From Sulfurovum sp. enrichment culture clone C5 (GTDB taxonomy: Bacteria > Campylobacterota > Campylobacteria > Campylobacterales > Sulfurovaceae): a DNA stretch of 44,016 nt. Location of the stretch: the NCBI GenBank assembly GCA_001493195.1, contig FAXN01000084.1, positions 1-44,016 on the forward strand. Reading direction: 5' to 3'. Positions within the stretch are counted from its first letter, which is position 1, and each line of letters begins with the position of its first letter. The notes under the pieces are model-generated. The model had not been told where the DNA came from and searched no databases. It saw only the letters and a program-made list of their open reading frames with translations. Positions 17,242 to 25,215 of the stretch are shown in pieces. Position numbers and translations under genes: made by a program.

Positions 17242-17317
17242 GGGGTATTAGCTCAGCTGGGAGAGCGCTTCGCTGGCAGCGAAGAGGTCAGCGGTTCGAT
17301 CCCGCTATACTCCACCA
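17242..17317 (+). tRNA. tRNA-Ala (anticodon GGC)
   Basis: A 76-nt cloverleaf with genome-encoded CCA. The acceptor GGGGTAT pairs with ATACTCC (one G-U), the D-arm is GCTCAGCTGGGAGAGC, the anticodon loop is CTGGCAG with anticodon GGC, and the T-loop is GGTTCGATCC. It stands alone, not in an rRNA spacer. Confidence 0.97.
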
Positions 17318-17365
17318 GTAAAACTTCAATATATTATTACAACATAGTTACACTTCATTTACCTT

Positions 17366-17382
17366 CATTAAACTTTTTAATG
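17366..17382 (+). promoter_or_regulatory. Inverted repeat just upstream of the likely macA -10 box
   Basis: CATTAAA-CTT-TTTAATG, immediately followed by GATACACT, whose TACACT (17384-17389) is a plausible -10 box. This is a typical place for a repressor operator of an efflux operon. Confidence 0.35.
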
Positions 17383-17418
17383 ATACACTTCTAAAAACAA
17401 TACAATATGGATTAATTT

Positions 17419-18597
17419 ATGAAAAAATGGTTTTTAGAACTAAATAAATGGTTAAAATGGTCTATTTTAGTCATACTTATCGCTCTTAGCATATATCTAA
17501 TAAAAATTTTTATATTTCCATCACAAGAAGAGAGTTCATACATTACCTCTAAGCCAACAGTTATGAATTTGGAAAATACAGTTATGGCAACAGGGATAAC
17601 AAATGCTTATAAGCAAGTTAGTGTGGGTGCTCAAGTGTCAGGTCAAATTGAAGAGCTTAAAGTTGTTGTAGGGCAAAAGGTTAAAAAAGGAGATATATTA
17701 GCTGTAATTGATGCCCAAACACAACAAAACAGTTATCTCTCAGCTAAGGCTGAAATGGCAAGCAATCAAGCAGCTTTAGTTAAAGCTAAATTAGATTTTG
17801 ACAGACAATCTCAAATGCTACCTAGCGGCGCTACATCAAAAGCAGAATATGACAGTGCCAAAGCATCTTTGGCTTTAGCAAAAGCACAATTAGACCAATC
17901 AAAGTTACAAGTTGAGACTTCTAGGGTGTCATTGGGATATACAAAAGTTGTAGCACCAATAGATGGTGTTGTTATATCTATAGCAGTAGAGCAGGGGCAA
18001 ACAGTTAATGCTAACCAATCCACACCAACTATTTTAGTATTGGCACAAATTGACAAAATTATCATAAAATCTGAGATATCAGAAGCAGATGTACAAAAGT
18101 TAAAAGTAGGAATGGACGCTACATTTACTACACTAGGGAACAATAGTAAAGAGTATAAAACAAAAATAAGTTCCATAGACCCAGCACCTACAACAATTAC
18201 AAATGTTAGTAGCACAAATATAAATTCTACAGCAGATAGCGCTATCTACTATTACGCAACTATGGAAATGCCAAATAGTGATAGCCAGCTAAAAATTGGT
18301 ATGACAACGCAAATTCAAATAATTTCAAGTAGTATAAAAAATGCTTTGACTATACCAGCAGTTGCGTTGGGTGAAAAAAATAGTGATGGATTATATAGTG
18401 TTAAAGTTGTAGATGAAAATGGTGAAGTTAAAACTAAACATATAAAAATAGGATTGAACAATGGTATAAACGTAGAGGTAAAATCTGGTTTATCAAAAAA
18501 TGATAATGTGATCATAAGCGAGAAAAGCTCTACCCAAATTTCATCTAGTGCAAATACTAAAGTAGCAAATAGAAAAATGCCACCCGGTGGTATGTGA
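17419..18597 (+). CDS. macA: MacA-like periplasmic adaptor of an ABC efflux pump
   Basis: HlyD-family membrane-fusion protein, 392 aa, joining the MacB transporter to an outer-membrane channel. One N-terminal membrane anchor (about residues 14-32) is followed by a biotinyl-lipoyl half (VSVGAQVSGQIEELKVVVGQ), a coiled-coil hairpin rich in Ala/Lys/Gln (about 110-175), the returning lipoyl half VVAPIDGVVISIAVEQGQTV, then beta-barrel and membrane-proximal domains. The C-terminus is polar and disordered-looking. Its stop overlaps the macB start, and a TolC/OprM-type gene follows, giving a complete tripartite pump. Confidence 0.9.
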   Translation: MKKWFLELNKWLKWSILVILIALSIYLIKIFIFPSQEESSYITSKPTVMNLENTVMATGITNAYKQVSVGAQVSGQIEELKVVVGQKVKKGDILAVIDAQTQQNSYLSAKAEMASNQAALVKAKLDFDRQSQMLPSGATSKAEYDSAKASLALAKAQLDQSKLQVETSRVSLGYTKVVAPIDGVVISIAVEQGQTVNANQSTPTILVLAQIDKIIIKSEISEADVQKLKVGMDATFTTLGNNSKEYKTKISSIDPAPTTITNVSSTNINSTADSAIYYYATMEMPNSDSQLKIGMTTQIQIISSSIKNALTIPAVALGEKNSDGLYSVKVVDENGEVKTKHIKIGLNNGINVEVKSGLSKNDNVIISEKSSTQISSSANTKVANRKMPPGGM

Positions 18598-20543
18598 TGA
18601 GCGTTTTGCTTGAAGTAAAAAATCTCTATAAGCGATTTTTGCTTGGAGACAATGAAATAGAGATTTTAAAAAATATCAATTTAACTATAAACAGAGGCGA
18701 ATTTGTAGCCATTATAGGACAATCAGGTTCTGGCAAAACTACACTTATGAATATCTTGGGGTGTCTTGATACTCCAAGTAGTGGTGAGTATAGGATAGAT
18801 GGTAAATTGACTACTGATATGGATAGTGACAGTTTAGCTCGTCTTAGAAGAGAGCATTTTGGATTTATATTTCAGAGATATCATTTGCTAAATGATCTTG
18901 ATGCCTTATCAAATGTAGAGATACCAAGCATTTATGCAAATCATCCACAAAATGAACGAAGAGATAGAGCAAAAGAACTTTTAGAGAGACTCGGACTTGG
19001 AGAAAGACTTCACAATAGACCAAATCAACTCTCAGGTGGACAACAACAGAGAGTTAGTATCGCCAGAGCACTTATAAATGGTGGAGAGATTATATTTGCT
19101 GATGAGCCAACAGGAGCGCTTGATAGCAGTAGTGGTAAAGAAGTTATGAATATCATAAAGGAGCTTAACGCATTAGGGCATACAATTATACTTGTAACAC
19201 ATGAACCTACCATAGCAGCTATGGCAAGCAGAGTTATAGAGATAAAAGATGGTGAGATTGTTTCAGATAAAAACACTACAAATAATAGTACAGCAAAAAC
19301 ACTAGTTAAGCCAGTTTCTTCTGAAATAAACCCTATAAGTGCTATGATGGGAAGATTTAAAGAAGCTTTTAATATGGCGGTAAATGCTATGTTTCACCAT
19401 AAGCTTAGAACATTTTTGACAATGCTTGGAATTATTATAGGCATTGCATCTGTTGTTAGCGTGGTTGCATTAGGAGAAGGATCAAAACAAAAAATCCTTA
19501 AAGACATTAGCAATATGGGAACAAACACTATCAATATATATAGAGGATATGGTTTTGGCGATACAAGATCAGCAAAGGTACGAACACTTACGGTAGCCGA
19601 TATGCATGCACTTTCTGATTTGTCTTTTGTTGATAGTGTAACTCCTGTTGTAAATAACACGGCAACCGTTTCATTTGAAAATAAATCAGTCAGTGCACAA
19701 GTAAAAGGAGTAGGAGAGCAATTTTTTCAAGTAAAGGGAATTGAGCTTGATAGCGGAGCATTACTAGATCGTAGCATGATAGATGGATATACACAAGATG
19801 GAGTAATTGATCAAAATGCAAAAAAAGAACTTTTTGGAGAAAATTCAAATCCTATTGGCAAAATAATCGTTGTTGACAATATGCCTATTAGAGTTATAGG
19901 AGTTACAAAAAAACTTTCATCTATGATGGGAAGTGATGATAGCGTTAATATATGGATACCATACACTACCGTTATGGGTAAAATGTTAGGACAAAGTTAT
20001 TTGACTAGTTTTACCGTTAGATTAAAAGATGATGTAGATAGTACATCTTGTGAAGAAGCGATATCAAAAGTGCTTAAATCAAGACATGGGGTCGAAGATT
20101 TTACTATAACAAATTTAGATAGCATCAGACAAACCATAGAAAGTACAACGGGAACTATGAGACTACTCATTTCTATGATAGCAGCTATTTCACTTATAGT
20201 TGGAGGAATTGGTGTTATGAATATTATGCTTGTTTCTGTAACAGAGAGAACAAGTGAGATAGGAGTCAGGATGGCAGTGGGTGCAAGAGAGAGTGATATA
20301 ATGCAACAGTTTTTGATTGAATCTGTTTTGGTTTGTATAATTGGTGGAGTTTTAGGTATATCCTTAGCACTTGGGATAGGTCAGATTTTCGGGCAGATGA
20401 GCAGTATGTTTAGTATGATATTTTCTACAACTTCTATAGTCTTTGCATTTGCTTGCTCTACCGCCATAGGTGTTATATTTGGATTTGTTCCAGCAAAAAA
20501 TGCAGCCAAATTAAATCCTGTTGTAGCACTAAATAAGGAGTAG
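18597..20543 (+). CDS. macB: MacB-like ABC transporter (ATPase-permease fusion)
   Basis: A 648-aa fusion of an N-terminal ATPase and a FtsX-like membrane domain. The ATPase has Walker A GQSGSGKTT near residue 45, signature [15 protein letters not shown] and Walker B IIFADEPTGALD. The first membrane helix follows at about residue 275 (TFLTMLGIIIGIASVVSVVA), then a large periplasmic domain, then three C-terminal helices beginning with LLISMIAAISLIVGGIGVMN. MacB exports macrolides, peptides or virulence factors in other species; the substrate here is unknown. A GTG one codon earlier is possible; the ATG forming TGATG with the macA stop is preferred. Confidence 0.93.
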   Translation: MSVLLEVKNLYKRFLLGDNEIEILKNINLTINRGEFVAIIGQSGSGKTTLMNILGCLDTPSSGEYRIDGKLTTDMDSDSLARLRREHFGFIFQRYHLLNDLDALSNVEIPSIYANHPQNERRDRAKELLERLGLGERLHNRPNQLSGGQQQRVSIARALINGGEIIFADEPTGALDSSSGKEVMNIIKELNALGHTIILVTHEPTIAAMASRVIEIKDGEIVSDKNTTNNSTAKTLVKPVSSEINPISAMMGRFKEAFNMAVNAMFHHKLRTFLTMLGIIIGIASVVSVVALGEGSKQKILKDISNMGTNTINIYRGYGFGDTRSAKVRTLTVADMHALSDLSFVDSVTPVVNNTATVSFENKSVSAQVKGVGEQFFQVKGIELDSGALLDRSMIDGYTQDGVIDQNAKKELFGENSNPIGKIIVVDNMPIRVIGVTKKLSSMMGSDDSVNIWIPYTTVMGKMLGQSYLTSFTVRLKDDVDSTSCEEAISKVLKSRHGVEDFTITNLDSIRQTIESTTGTMRLLISMIAAISLIVGGIGVMNIMLVSVTERTSEIGVRMAVGARESDIMQQFLIESVLVCIIGGVLGISLALGIGQIFGQMSSMFSMIFSTTSIVFAFACSTAIGVIFGFVPAKNAAKLNPVVALNKE

Positions 20544-20546
20544 ATT

Positions 20547-20663
20547 ATGAATAGAGTGAGCAGAGAGCAGTTAGCAGTGAGCAGTGGCGTCATTCCTGCG
20601 AAGGCAGTGACAGGAATCCATATTTGGATCCCCGCGTCAAGCACGAGGATGACAAGATATTGA
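20547..20663 (+). other. 38-codon mini-ORF carried by a palindromic repeat
   Basis: An ATG at 20547, with an AAGGAG site at 20535-20540 overlapping the end of macB, opens a 38-residue frame including VIPAKAVTGIHIWIPASS. This peptide style (IPAKAGI...WIPA) is what common bacterial palindromic repeats encode when read through, so it is probably not a functional gene. It may still bridge translation from macB towards the next gene. Confidence 0.4.
20589..20653. repeat. Palindromic intergenic repeat (GTCATTCC...GGATGAC type)
   Basis: A 65-bp element bounded by GTCAT and ATGAC, with an inner inverted pair GGAATCCA/TGGATCCC around TATT. It is much richer in G+C than its surroundings. The pattern matches the widespread small palindromic repeats that encode IPAKAG-like peptides. 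It lies between macB and the outer-membrane factor gene, preceded by direct repeats of AGCAGT/GAGCAG at about 20558-20586. Confidence 0.7.
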
Positions 20664-20683
20664 AAGCGCGAGGATAAATAATC

Positions 20684-22015
20684 ATGTCAAAAAATATATT
20701 TAAAATACTCAAACCCACACTCACACTCATAACAGTAATCATATTCACAGGCTGTACATCTATGGCTACTCCAAAACCAAATATAGATGTAACAAATGAA
20801 TCAAAGTGGTGGAAGAGTTTCAAAGATGAAACTCTAAATCAACTCGAAGAACAAGCATTAAGAGATAACAATTCACTGCTAGCAAAACTATATGCTTATG
20901 AAAAAGCTAAACTAAATGTTGATTTAAGTCAAAATGCCTTATTGCCAAATTTTAGCGCAAGTTTAAATGGTGATGCATCTAGGGCTATTGACAAAAGTGA
21001 TACAACAACAAAAAGTTTTGGCTCAAGTTTAAGCATAAGTTACAAAGTAGATCTTTTTGGAAAGCTAAAAAATGCCAAAAATGCCAAAGAACTTGAAGCA
21101 AGTGCTACTGTGCAAGATTATCTAAGTGCAAGATTGATTTTATCTGCCGAACTCGCAAGACAATACTATCAGATAGCATATATAAATGAAAGCATAGCAC
21201 TAACAAAGCAAAATATACAACATCAAGCTAAAATTTTTGATATGACAAAAGTCAGATACACTGCAGGTGCTATATCAAAATTGGATTTACTCTCATCCGA
21301 ACAGTCGCTTATAAAACTTCAAACATCTCTTGATAGCCTTGAGTTTCAAAAACAAACAGCTATGACATCATTATCTATATTGTTGGGCATAGAGCCAAAT
21401 GGAATTTTTAAAGATTTGCCAACACATTTAGATACCAGTAAAATTCCATACATTGCTGACATTAGAGCAGAGAGCTTATCATATAGACCAGATATGATGG
21501 CAAATGAGTTGAGATTGAAAGAGGCATTAGTAGGTGTAGATACTGCCAAATCAAATTTTTACCCATCTTTTAGTCTCACAAGCTCTTTGGGAACTAGTTC
21601 AAATGAACTACTAAATATTTTACATAATCCAGTAGGCTCCATCGGACTAAATATACTTTTACCATTTATTAATTACAATGAAAATGCTATAAACTACAAA
21701 ATCTCCAAAGCAGATTATGAGATAGCAAAAGCAAATTTTAGAACAAGTTTATTTAATGCTATGAAAGAGATAAATGATGCACTAAATGCCAATGAAGTTT
21801 ATGTGCTTAAAGATAAAAAACTTAGTCGTTCTTTTGAAAGTTCAAAAGAGATACAAAATCTTTCATCTATTAGATATAAAGCTGGAGCTATTAGTATGAT
21901 TGATTTTATACAGATTGCACAAAATACCATAAATGCCCAACAAAGCTTTGTGGACAATAAGTATGATATGCTTACAGCTAGGATTGATTTGTTTGAAGCA
22001 ACTGGCGGAAAATAA
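20684..22015 (+). CDS. Outer-membrane efflux lipoprotein (TolC/OprM/NodT type)
   Basis: Outer-membrane channel of the preceding MacAB pump. 443 aa. A type II signal peptide ends in the lipobox IFTGC (Cys24), as in OprM/NodT lipoproteins rather than TolC. The two-fold helical repeat is visible: SLSISYKVDLFGKLKNAKNA in the first half, SYRPDMMANELRLKEALVG and SIGLNILLPFIN in the second, with RYTAGAISKLDLLSSEQSL and RYKAGAISMIDFIQIAQNTI as the paired hairpin motifs. A GAGGA site 8 nt before the ATG lies just past the repeat that separates it from macB. Confidence 0.92.
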   Translation: MSKNIFKILKPTLTLITVIIFTGCTSMATPKPNIDVTNESKWWKSFKDETLNQLEEQALRDNNSLLAKLYAYEKAKLNVDLSQNALLPNFSASLNGDASRAIDKSDTTTKSFGSSLSISYKVDLFGKLKNAKNAKELEASATVQDYLSARLILSAELARQYYQIAYINESIALTKQNIQHQAKIFDMTKVRYTAGAISKLDLLSSEQSLIKLQTSLDSLEFQKQTAMTSLSILLGIEPNGIFKDLPTHLDTSKIPYIADIRAESLSYRPDMMANELRLKEALVGVDTAKSNFYPSFSLTSSLGTSSNELLNILHNPVGSIGLNILLPFINYNENAINYKISKADYEIAKANFRTSLFNAMKEINDALNANEVYVLKDKKLSRSFESSKEIQNLSSIRYKAGAISMIDFIQIAQNTINAQQSFVDNKYDMLTARIDLFEATGGK

Positions 22016-22144
22016 GTGTGAGTTTGTGAACGATATTGTTTTAAATAATGCAAACACGAGGTACCGCACGAGCGAAGCGAACTCAGAGTGTTTGCGATTT
22101 TTGTGCTACTTTTTCTAAAAAAGTAGTAAAGTAAAAATATAAAA
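22016..22144. repeat. Dispersed intergenic repeat, copy A
   Basis: About 129 bp directly after the outer-membrane factor stop codon. It aligns end to end with the reverse complement of 30334-30465: shared start GTGTGAGTTTG, a core AACACGAGGTAC then CGAGCGAAGCGAACTCAGAG, a GCTACTTTTT hairpin and the end AAAAATATAAAA. The hairpin is degenerate in this copy. The remainder of the gap up to tRNA-Phe (22145-22228) is AT-rich and holds the tRNA promoter. Confidence 0.8.
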
Positions 22145-22205
22145 TTTATTGAATTCAAATACTTTCATCTCAACAAATTTTAATTTTAATTTAAGCATTA
22201 CGCGA

Positions 22206-22211
22206 TATAAT
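22206..22211 (+). promoter_or_regulatory. -10 box of tRNA-Phe
   Basis: TATAAT 17 bp before the mature tRNA 5' end, preceded by CGCGA. Confidence 0.5.
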
Positions 22212-22228
22212 TCTTTTCTCTTTTGAGT

Positions 22229-22304
22229 GGCTCGATAGCTCAGTCGGTAGAGCAGCAGACTGAAAATCTGCGTGTCGACGGTTCGATTCCGCCTCGAGCC
22301 ACCA
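22229..22304 (+). tRNA. tRNA-Phe (anticodon GAA)
   Basis: A 76-nt cloverleaf with encoded CCA. The acceptor GGCTCGA pairs with TCGAGCC, the D-arm is GCTCAGTCGGTAGAGC, the anticodon loop CTGAAAA has anticodon GAA, and the T-loop is GGTTCGATTCC. Confidence 0.97.
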
Positions 22305-22405
22305 TTTTTGAGACAAAACAATCTTTCTTATTTACTTCAAACCCCCTACAAACCATATACTTTAAGCCATCTGACGCTTTTTTTGTTTATTTTCCATTAA
22401 TTTTC

Positions 22406-22435
22406 TTGACATTTTTTAATGATGTGTGTTATACT
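22406..22435 (+). promoter_or_regulatory. Porin 1 promoter
   Basis: TTGACA at 22406-22411, 18-bp spacer, TATACT at 22430-22435. A consensus-like -35 box is unusual for this phylum, whose promoters often lack one, and suggests strong expression. Upstream CATTAATTTT is shared with the other three porin promoters. Confidence 0.8.
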
Positions 22436-22467
22436 TGTGGTCATTCAAAACAAAAAAGGAGTATAGA

Positions 22468-23682
22468 ATGAAAAAAACTTTATTACTATCAGTAGTAGCT
22501 TCAGGTCTACTATTTGCAGGCGGAGATATAGCTCCAGTTGAGCCAGCGGTGGTTACACCAGCTCCAGCTCCAGTAGTTGCTGACAGTGGTTGGAAATTTA
22601 CAGGTAAAGCAGTAGTAGCTTATGGTACAGCTGATGTTGGTGCAGGTGATTTATTTGATCAAGATAGTTCATGGGCTAATGCTGGTGTATCTTTGAAAGC
22701 TGAAAACACAGATGTTATCGGTGGTTTAGGTCTTGGTGTTAAACTTGTTGGTCTTGGAACACTTGGTCTTGAAGAAGATGTAGTTTCTGGCGTTTTCCAA
22801 ACAGCTGATGGCAACCTAAACGGTGGTGCTATAACTGAACTATATGCAACTTATGGCATAGGTAATACAAGTATCAAACTTGGTAGACAAGAGCTTCCAA
22901 AAGCACTTTCTCCATTGGCTTACTCTGAAGATACATTTGATTCACTATTTGCTAATACTTATGGTGCAGCACTTGTTGTAAACACAGATCTTCCTAACAC
23001 AGTTCTTGTTGGTGCATGGGTACAAACTGCAAACAGTGGCGCTAACCTAGGCGATTTCAACAAAATCAATGGTGGTAATGGTGTTTGGATGTTAACAGCT
23101 CAAAACAAATCAATCGATGGTTTGACATTGACAGGTTCATTGTATTATGGTCAAGATATTCTTGGTTCTACAGACAATCTTGTAGCTCTATGGGGTGATG
23201 CAGCATTCAATGTAGCTGGTCTTGATGCTGGACTTCAAGTTGGTTCTATAGATACTGGCGACAATACAGTAGCATTTGGTGCTAAAATCGGCGGTAAAGC
23301 AGATATAATCTCTTATGGTCTTGCTGCAACAGATGTTAATGATGAAGGTCTTGGTGTTTTAAATGTTGGACCAATATTGGCTGGTGGACCATCAACAGAC
23401 AATGCTCTATATACAACATTAGAAAACAATGTATTTTATAACAATTATGATTCTACAACATATATGGCAAAAATCGGTGCTGATGTACTTGGTGGTCATC
23501 TATGTCTAGCAGGCGCTTATTCTGATCTTGGCAATGCTTGGGGAATTAATGACTTCACAGAAGTAGATCTTGGTTATACAACAAAAGTTGGTGCAGTTGA
23601 CCTAACTGGTATGTATGTATATAGTGATAATGATACTACTGATTGGAATACACTAAAAGTTAAAGCAGTATATAACTTCTAA
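22468..23682 (+). CDS. Major outer-membrane porin, paralogue 1
   Basis: A 404-aa beta-barrel porin. The signal peptide MKKTLLLSVVASGLLFAGG is followed by a short Pro/Ala stretch (VEPAVVTPAPAPVV) and then alternating beta-strand sequence ending in the outer-membrane C-terminal Phe (VYNF). Shared family blocks are KLGRQELPKALSPLAYSED and MLTAQNKSIDGLTLTGS. It is the most divergent of the four tandem copies: it lacks the EDWNVFKNT segment and has an odd HLCLAGAYS where the others read NLG-AY. GGAG precedes the ATG in the leader; an in-frame upstream start would lie before the signal peptide and is rejected. Confidence 0.9.
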   Translation: MKKTLLLSVVASGLLFAGGDIAPVEPAVVTPAPAPVVADSGWKFTGKAVVAYGTADVGAGDLFDQDSSWANAGVSLKAENTDVIGGLGLGVKLVGLGTLGLEEDVVSGVFQTADGNLNGGAITELYATYGIGNTSIKLGRQELPKALSPLAYSEDTFDSLFANTYGAALVVNTDLPNTVLVGAWVQTANSGANLGDFNKINGGNGVWMLTAQNKSIDGLTLTGSLYYGQDILGSTDNLVALWGDAAFNVAGLDAGLQVGSIDTGDNTVAFGAKIGGKADIISYGLAATDVNDEGLGVLNVGPILAGGPSTDNALYTTLENNVFYNNYDSTTYMAKIGADVLGGHLCLAGAYSDLGNAWGINDFTEVDLGYTTKVGAVDLTGMYVYSDNDTTDWNTLKVKAVYNF

Positions 23683-23713
23683 GAATTTCTTTTCTTAGAG
23701 TTGCTTTATACTC

Positions 23714-23744
23714 AAGCTCAAGACTTCGGTCTTGGGCTTTTTTT
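23714..23744 (+). terminator. Porin 1 terminator
   Basis: An 11-bp stem AAGCTCAAGAC/GTCTTGGGCTT (one G-U pair) with a TTCG tetraloop and a run of seven T. It is shared almost unchanged with porins 3 and 4. Confidence 0.93.
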
Positions 23745-23806
23745 ATGTCAATTTTTCTCCCAAATCCCCTCTTTTTTATCATCCTATTTACTTTTCATTA
23801 ATTTTA

Positions 23807-23836
23807 TTGACATATATTTAAAATATGTGCTATACT
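23807..23836 (+). promoter_or_regulatory. Porin 2 promoter
   Basis: TTGACA at 23807-23812, 18-bp spacer, TATACT at 23831-23836. The leader downstream (CTAATCATATTC) is of the type shared with porin 4. Confidence 0.8.
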
Positions 23837-23866
23837 AATCATATTCAAATATATAAGGGGAAAGAA

Positions 23867-25069
23867 ATGAAAAAAACTTTATTGTTATCAGTAGTAGCTT
23901 CAGGTTTACTATTTGCAGGCGGAGATATAGCTCCAATTGAACCAGCGGTGGTTGCTCCAGTACCAGTAGCTGAAAGCGGTTGGAAATTTAGTGGTCAAGC
24001 GGTAGTTTACTATGAAACAAATGATGGATGGGGATTTAATGATGTTTTTGATCAAGATTCATCTGTGGCAAATGCTGGTATTCAATTAACAGCTACAAAT
24101 GATAACCTTGTTGGTGGAGTTGGATTTGGTGTTCAACTTAATGGTATTGGAACTCTTGGTCTTGAAGAAGACGTAGTTAGTGGTGTAATGCAAAGTGCAA
24201 ATGGTGACCTCAATGGTGGGTACATTTCACAACTTTATTTAACTTATGGCATTAATAATACTAGTTTCAAAGTAGGTCGTCAAGAACTTCCAAAAGCACT
24301 TTCTCCATTTGCTTTTTCGGAAGATTGGAATGTATTTAAAAATACATTCAATGCAGCACTCGTAGTAAATACAGATATACCAAATACTACACTTGTTGGA
24401 GCATGGGTAAGAGACGCTAATCATAATCATTATGGCACCAATATAGGTGATTTTGATAAGCTTAATGGCAATGATGGTATTTGGATGTTAACTGCTCAAA
24501 ATAAATCTATTGATAATTTAACATTGACTGGTTCGTTTTATTATGCCAATGACTATGCAAATATACTTTGGGCTGATGCTGGGTACAATGCGGGCATTGT
24601 CAATATAGCTCTTCAAGGCGGTGCCGTATGGTTTGACGCATCTGGAACAACTGATACCAAAGCATTTGGTGCTAAAGTTAGTAGTAAATTATTTGATAAG
24701 GTTAATGCATCTTTGGCATACTCTTATATAAATGATTCGAATGCTGGTATATTTAATGTAGGAGGCAATAGCTCTGTACTTTATACTGACATGCTTTCAG
24801 ATGAGCAGTATCCTTTTCAACGTCGCTACAATAACAAATTTGTAGTTAGAGCTGATGCTGATGTGCTTGGTGGAAATTTGGGCGCAGCATACAGCTATGA
24901 AGATGCAAAATATTCAACTAATGAAACAATAAAAGAATTCAATCTTTATTATTCAACAAAAATAGCCAATAATATGGACCTGTCTGCTACATATGGATAT
25001 TTGGAGCCTAATTCAATGTCTCCAGATACATTGAATACAATTCGTTTAATAGGCAGATATAATTTCTGA
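23867..25069 (+). CDS. Major outer-membrane porin, paralogue 2
   Basis: A 400-aa porin with the same signal peptide as copy 1 and a shorter proline stretch (IEPAVVAPVPVAES). Blocks VGRQELPKALSPFAFSEDWN, VFKNTFNAALVVNTDIPNT and MLTAQNKSIDNLTLTGSFYY are close to copy 3. It ends in GRYNF. The distal extracellular loops (for example SSVLYTDMLSDEQYPFQRRY) differ from the paralogues. An AAGGGG site precedes the ATG. Its terminator is unlike those of the other three genes. Confidence 0.9.
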   Translation: MKKTLLLSVVASGLLFAGGDIAPIEPAVVAPVPVAESGWKFSGQAVVYYETNDGWGFNDVFDQDSSVANAGIQLTATNDNLVGGVGFGVQLNGIGTLGLEEDVVSGVMQSANGDLNGGYISQLYLTYGINNTSFKVGRQELPKALSPFAFSEDWNVFKNTFNAALVVNTDIPNTTLVGAWVRDANHNHYGTNIGDFDKLNGNDGIWMLTAQNKSIDNLTLTGSFYYANDYANILWADAGYNAGIVNIALQGGAVWFDASGTTDTKAFGAKVSSKLFDKVNASLAYSYINDSNAGIFNVGGNSSVLYTDMLSDEQYPFQRRYNNKFVVRADADVLGGNLGAAYSYEDAKYSTNETIKEFNLYYSTKIANNMDLSATYGYLEPNSMSPDTLNTIRLIGRYNF

Positions 25070-25070
25070 T

Positions 25071-25094
25071 AAAAAGAGGCTTTTGCCTCTTTTT
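25071..25094 (+). terminator. Porin 2 terminator
   Basis: A perfect 10-bp stem AAAAAGAGGC/GCCTCTTTTT with TTTT loop, starting 2 nt after the stop codon. It is not related to the TTCG/TTTG hairpins behind porins 1, 3 and 4. Confidence 0.9.
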
Positions 25095-25153
25095 GTAAAA
25101 AATACTTTAAATCCTCTCTTTTTTATAATTTTATTTACTTTTCATTAATTTTA

Positions 25154-25183
25154 TTGACACACACCTAAAATATGTGCTATACT
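25154..25183 (+). promoter_or_regulatory. Porin 3 promoter
   Basis: TTGACA at 25154-25159, 18-bp spacer, TATACT at 25178-25183, followed by the TGTGGTCATTCAAAAC leader also found for porin 1. Confidence 0.8.
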
Positions 25184-25215
25184 TGTGGTCATTCAAAACA
25201 AAAAAGGAGTATAGA

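Noticed and set aside
20547-20663. Real small protein between macB and the outer-membrane factor
   Set aside because: The peptide is that typically encoded by widespread palindromic repeats; no signal peptide or conserved feature supports a gene.
22426-22467. 14-residue N-terminal extension of porin 1 (the same for the other three porins)
   Set aside because: The extension covers the promoter -10 and leader, and would bury the signal peptide; the ATG after GGAG is right.
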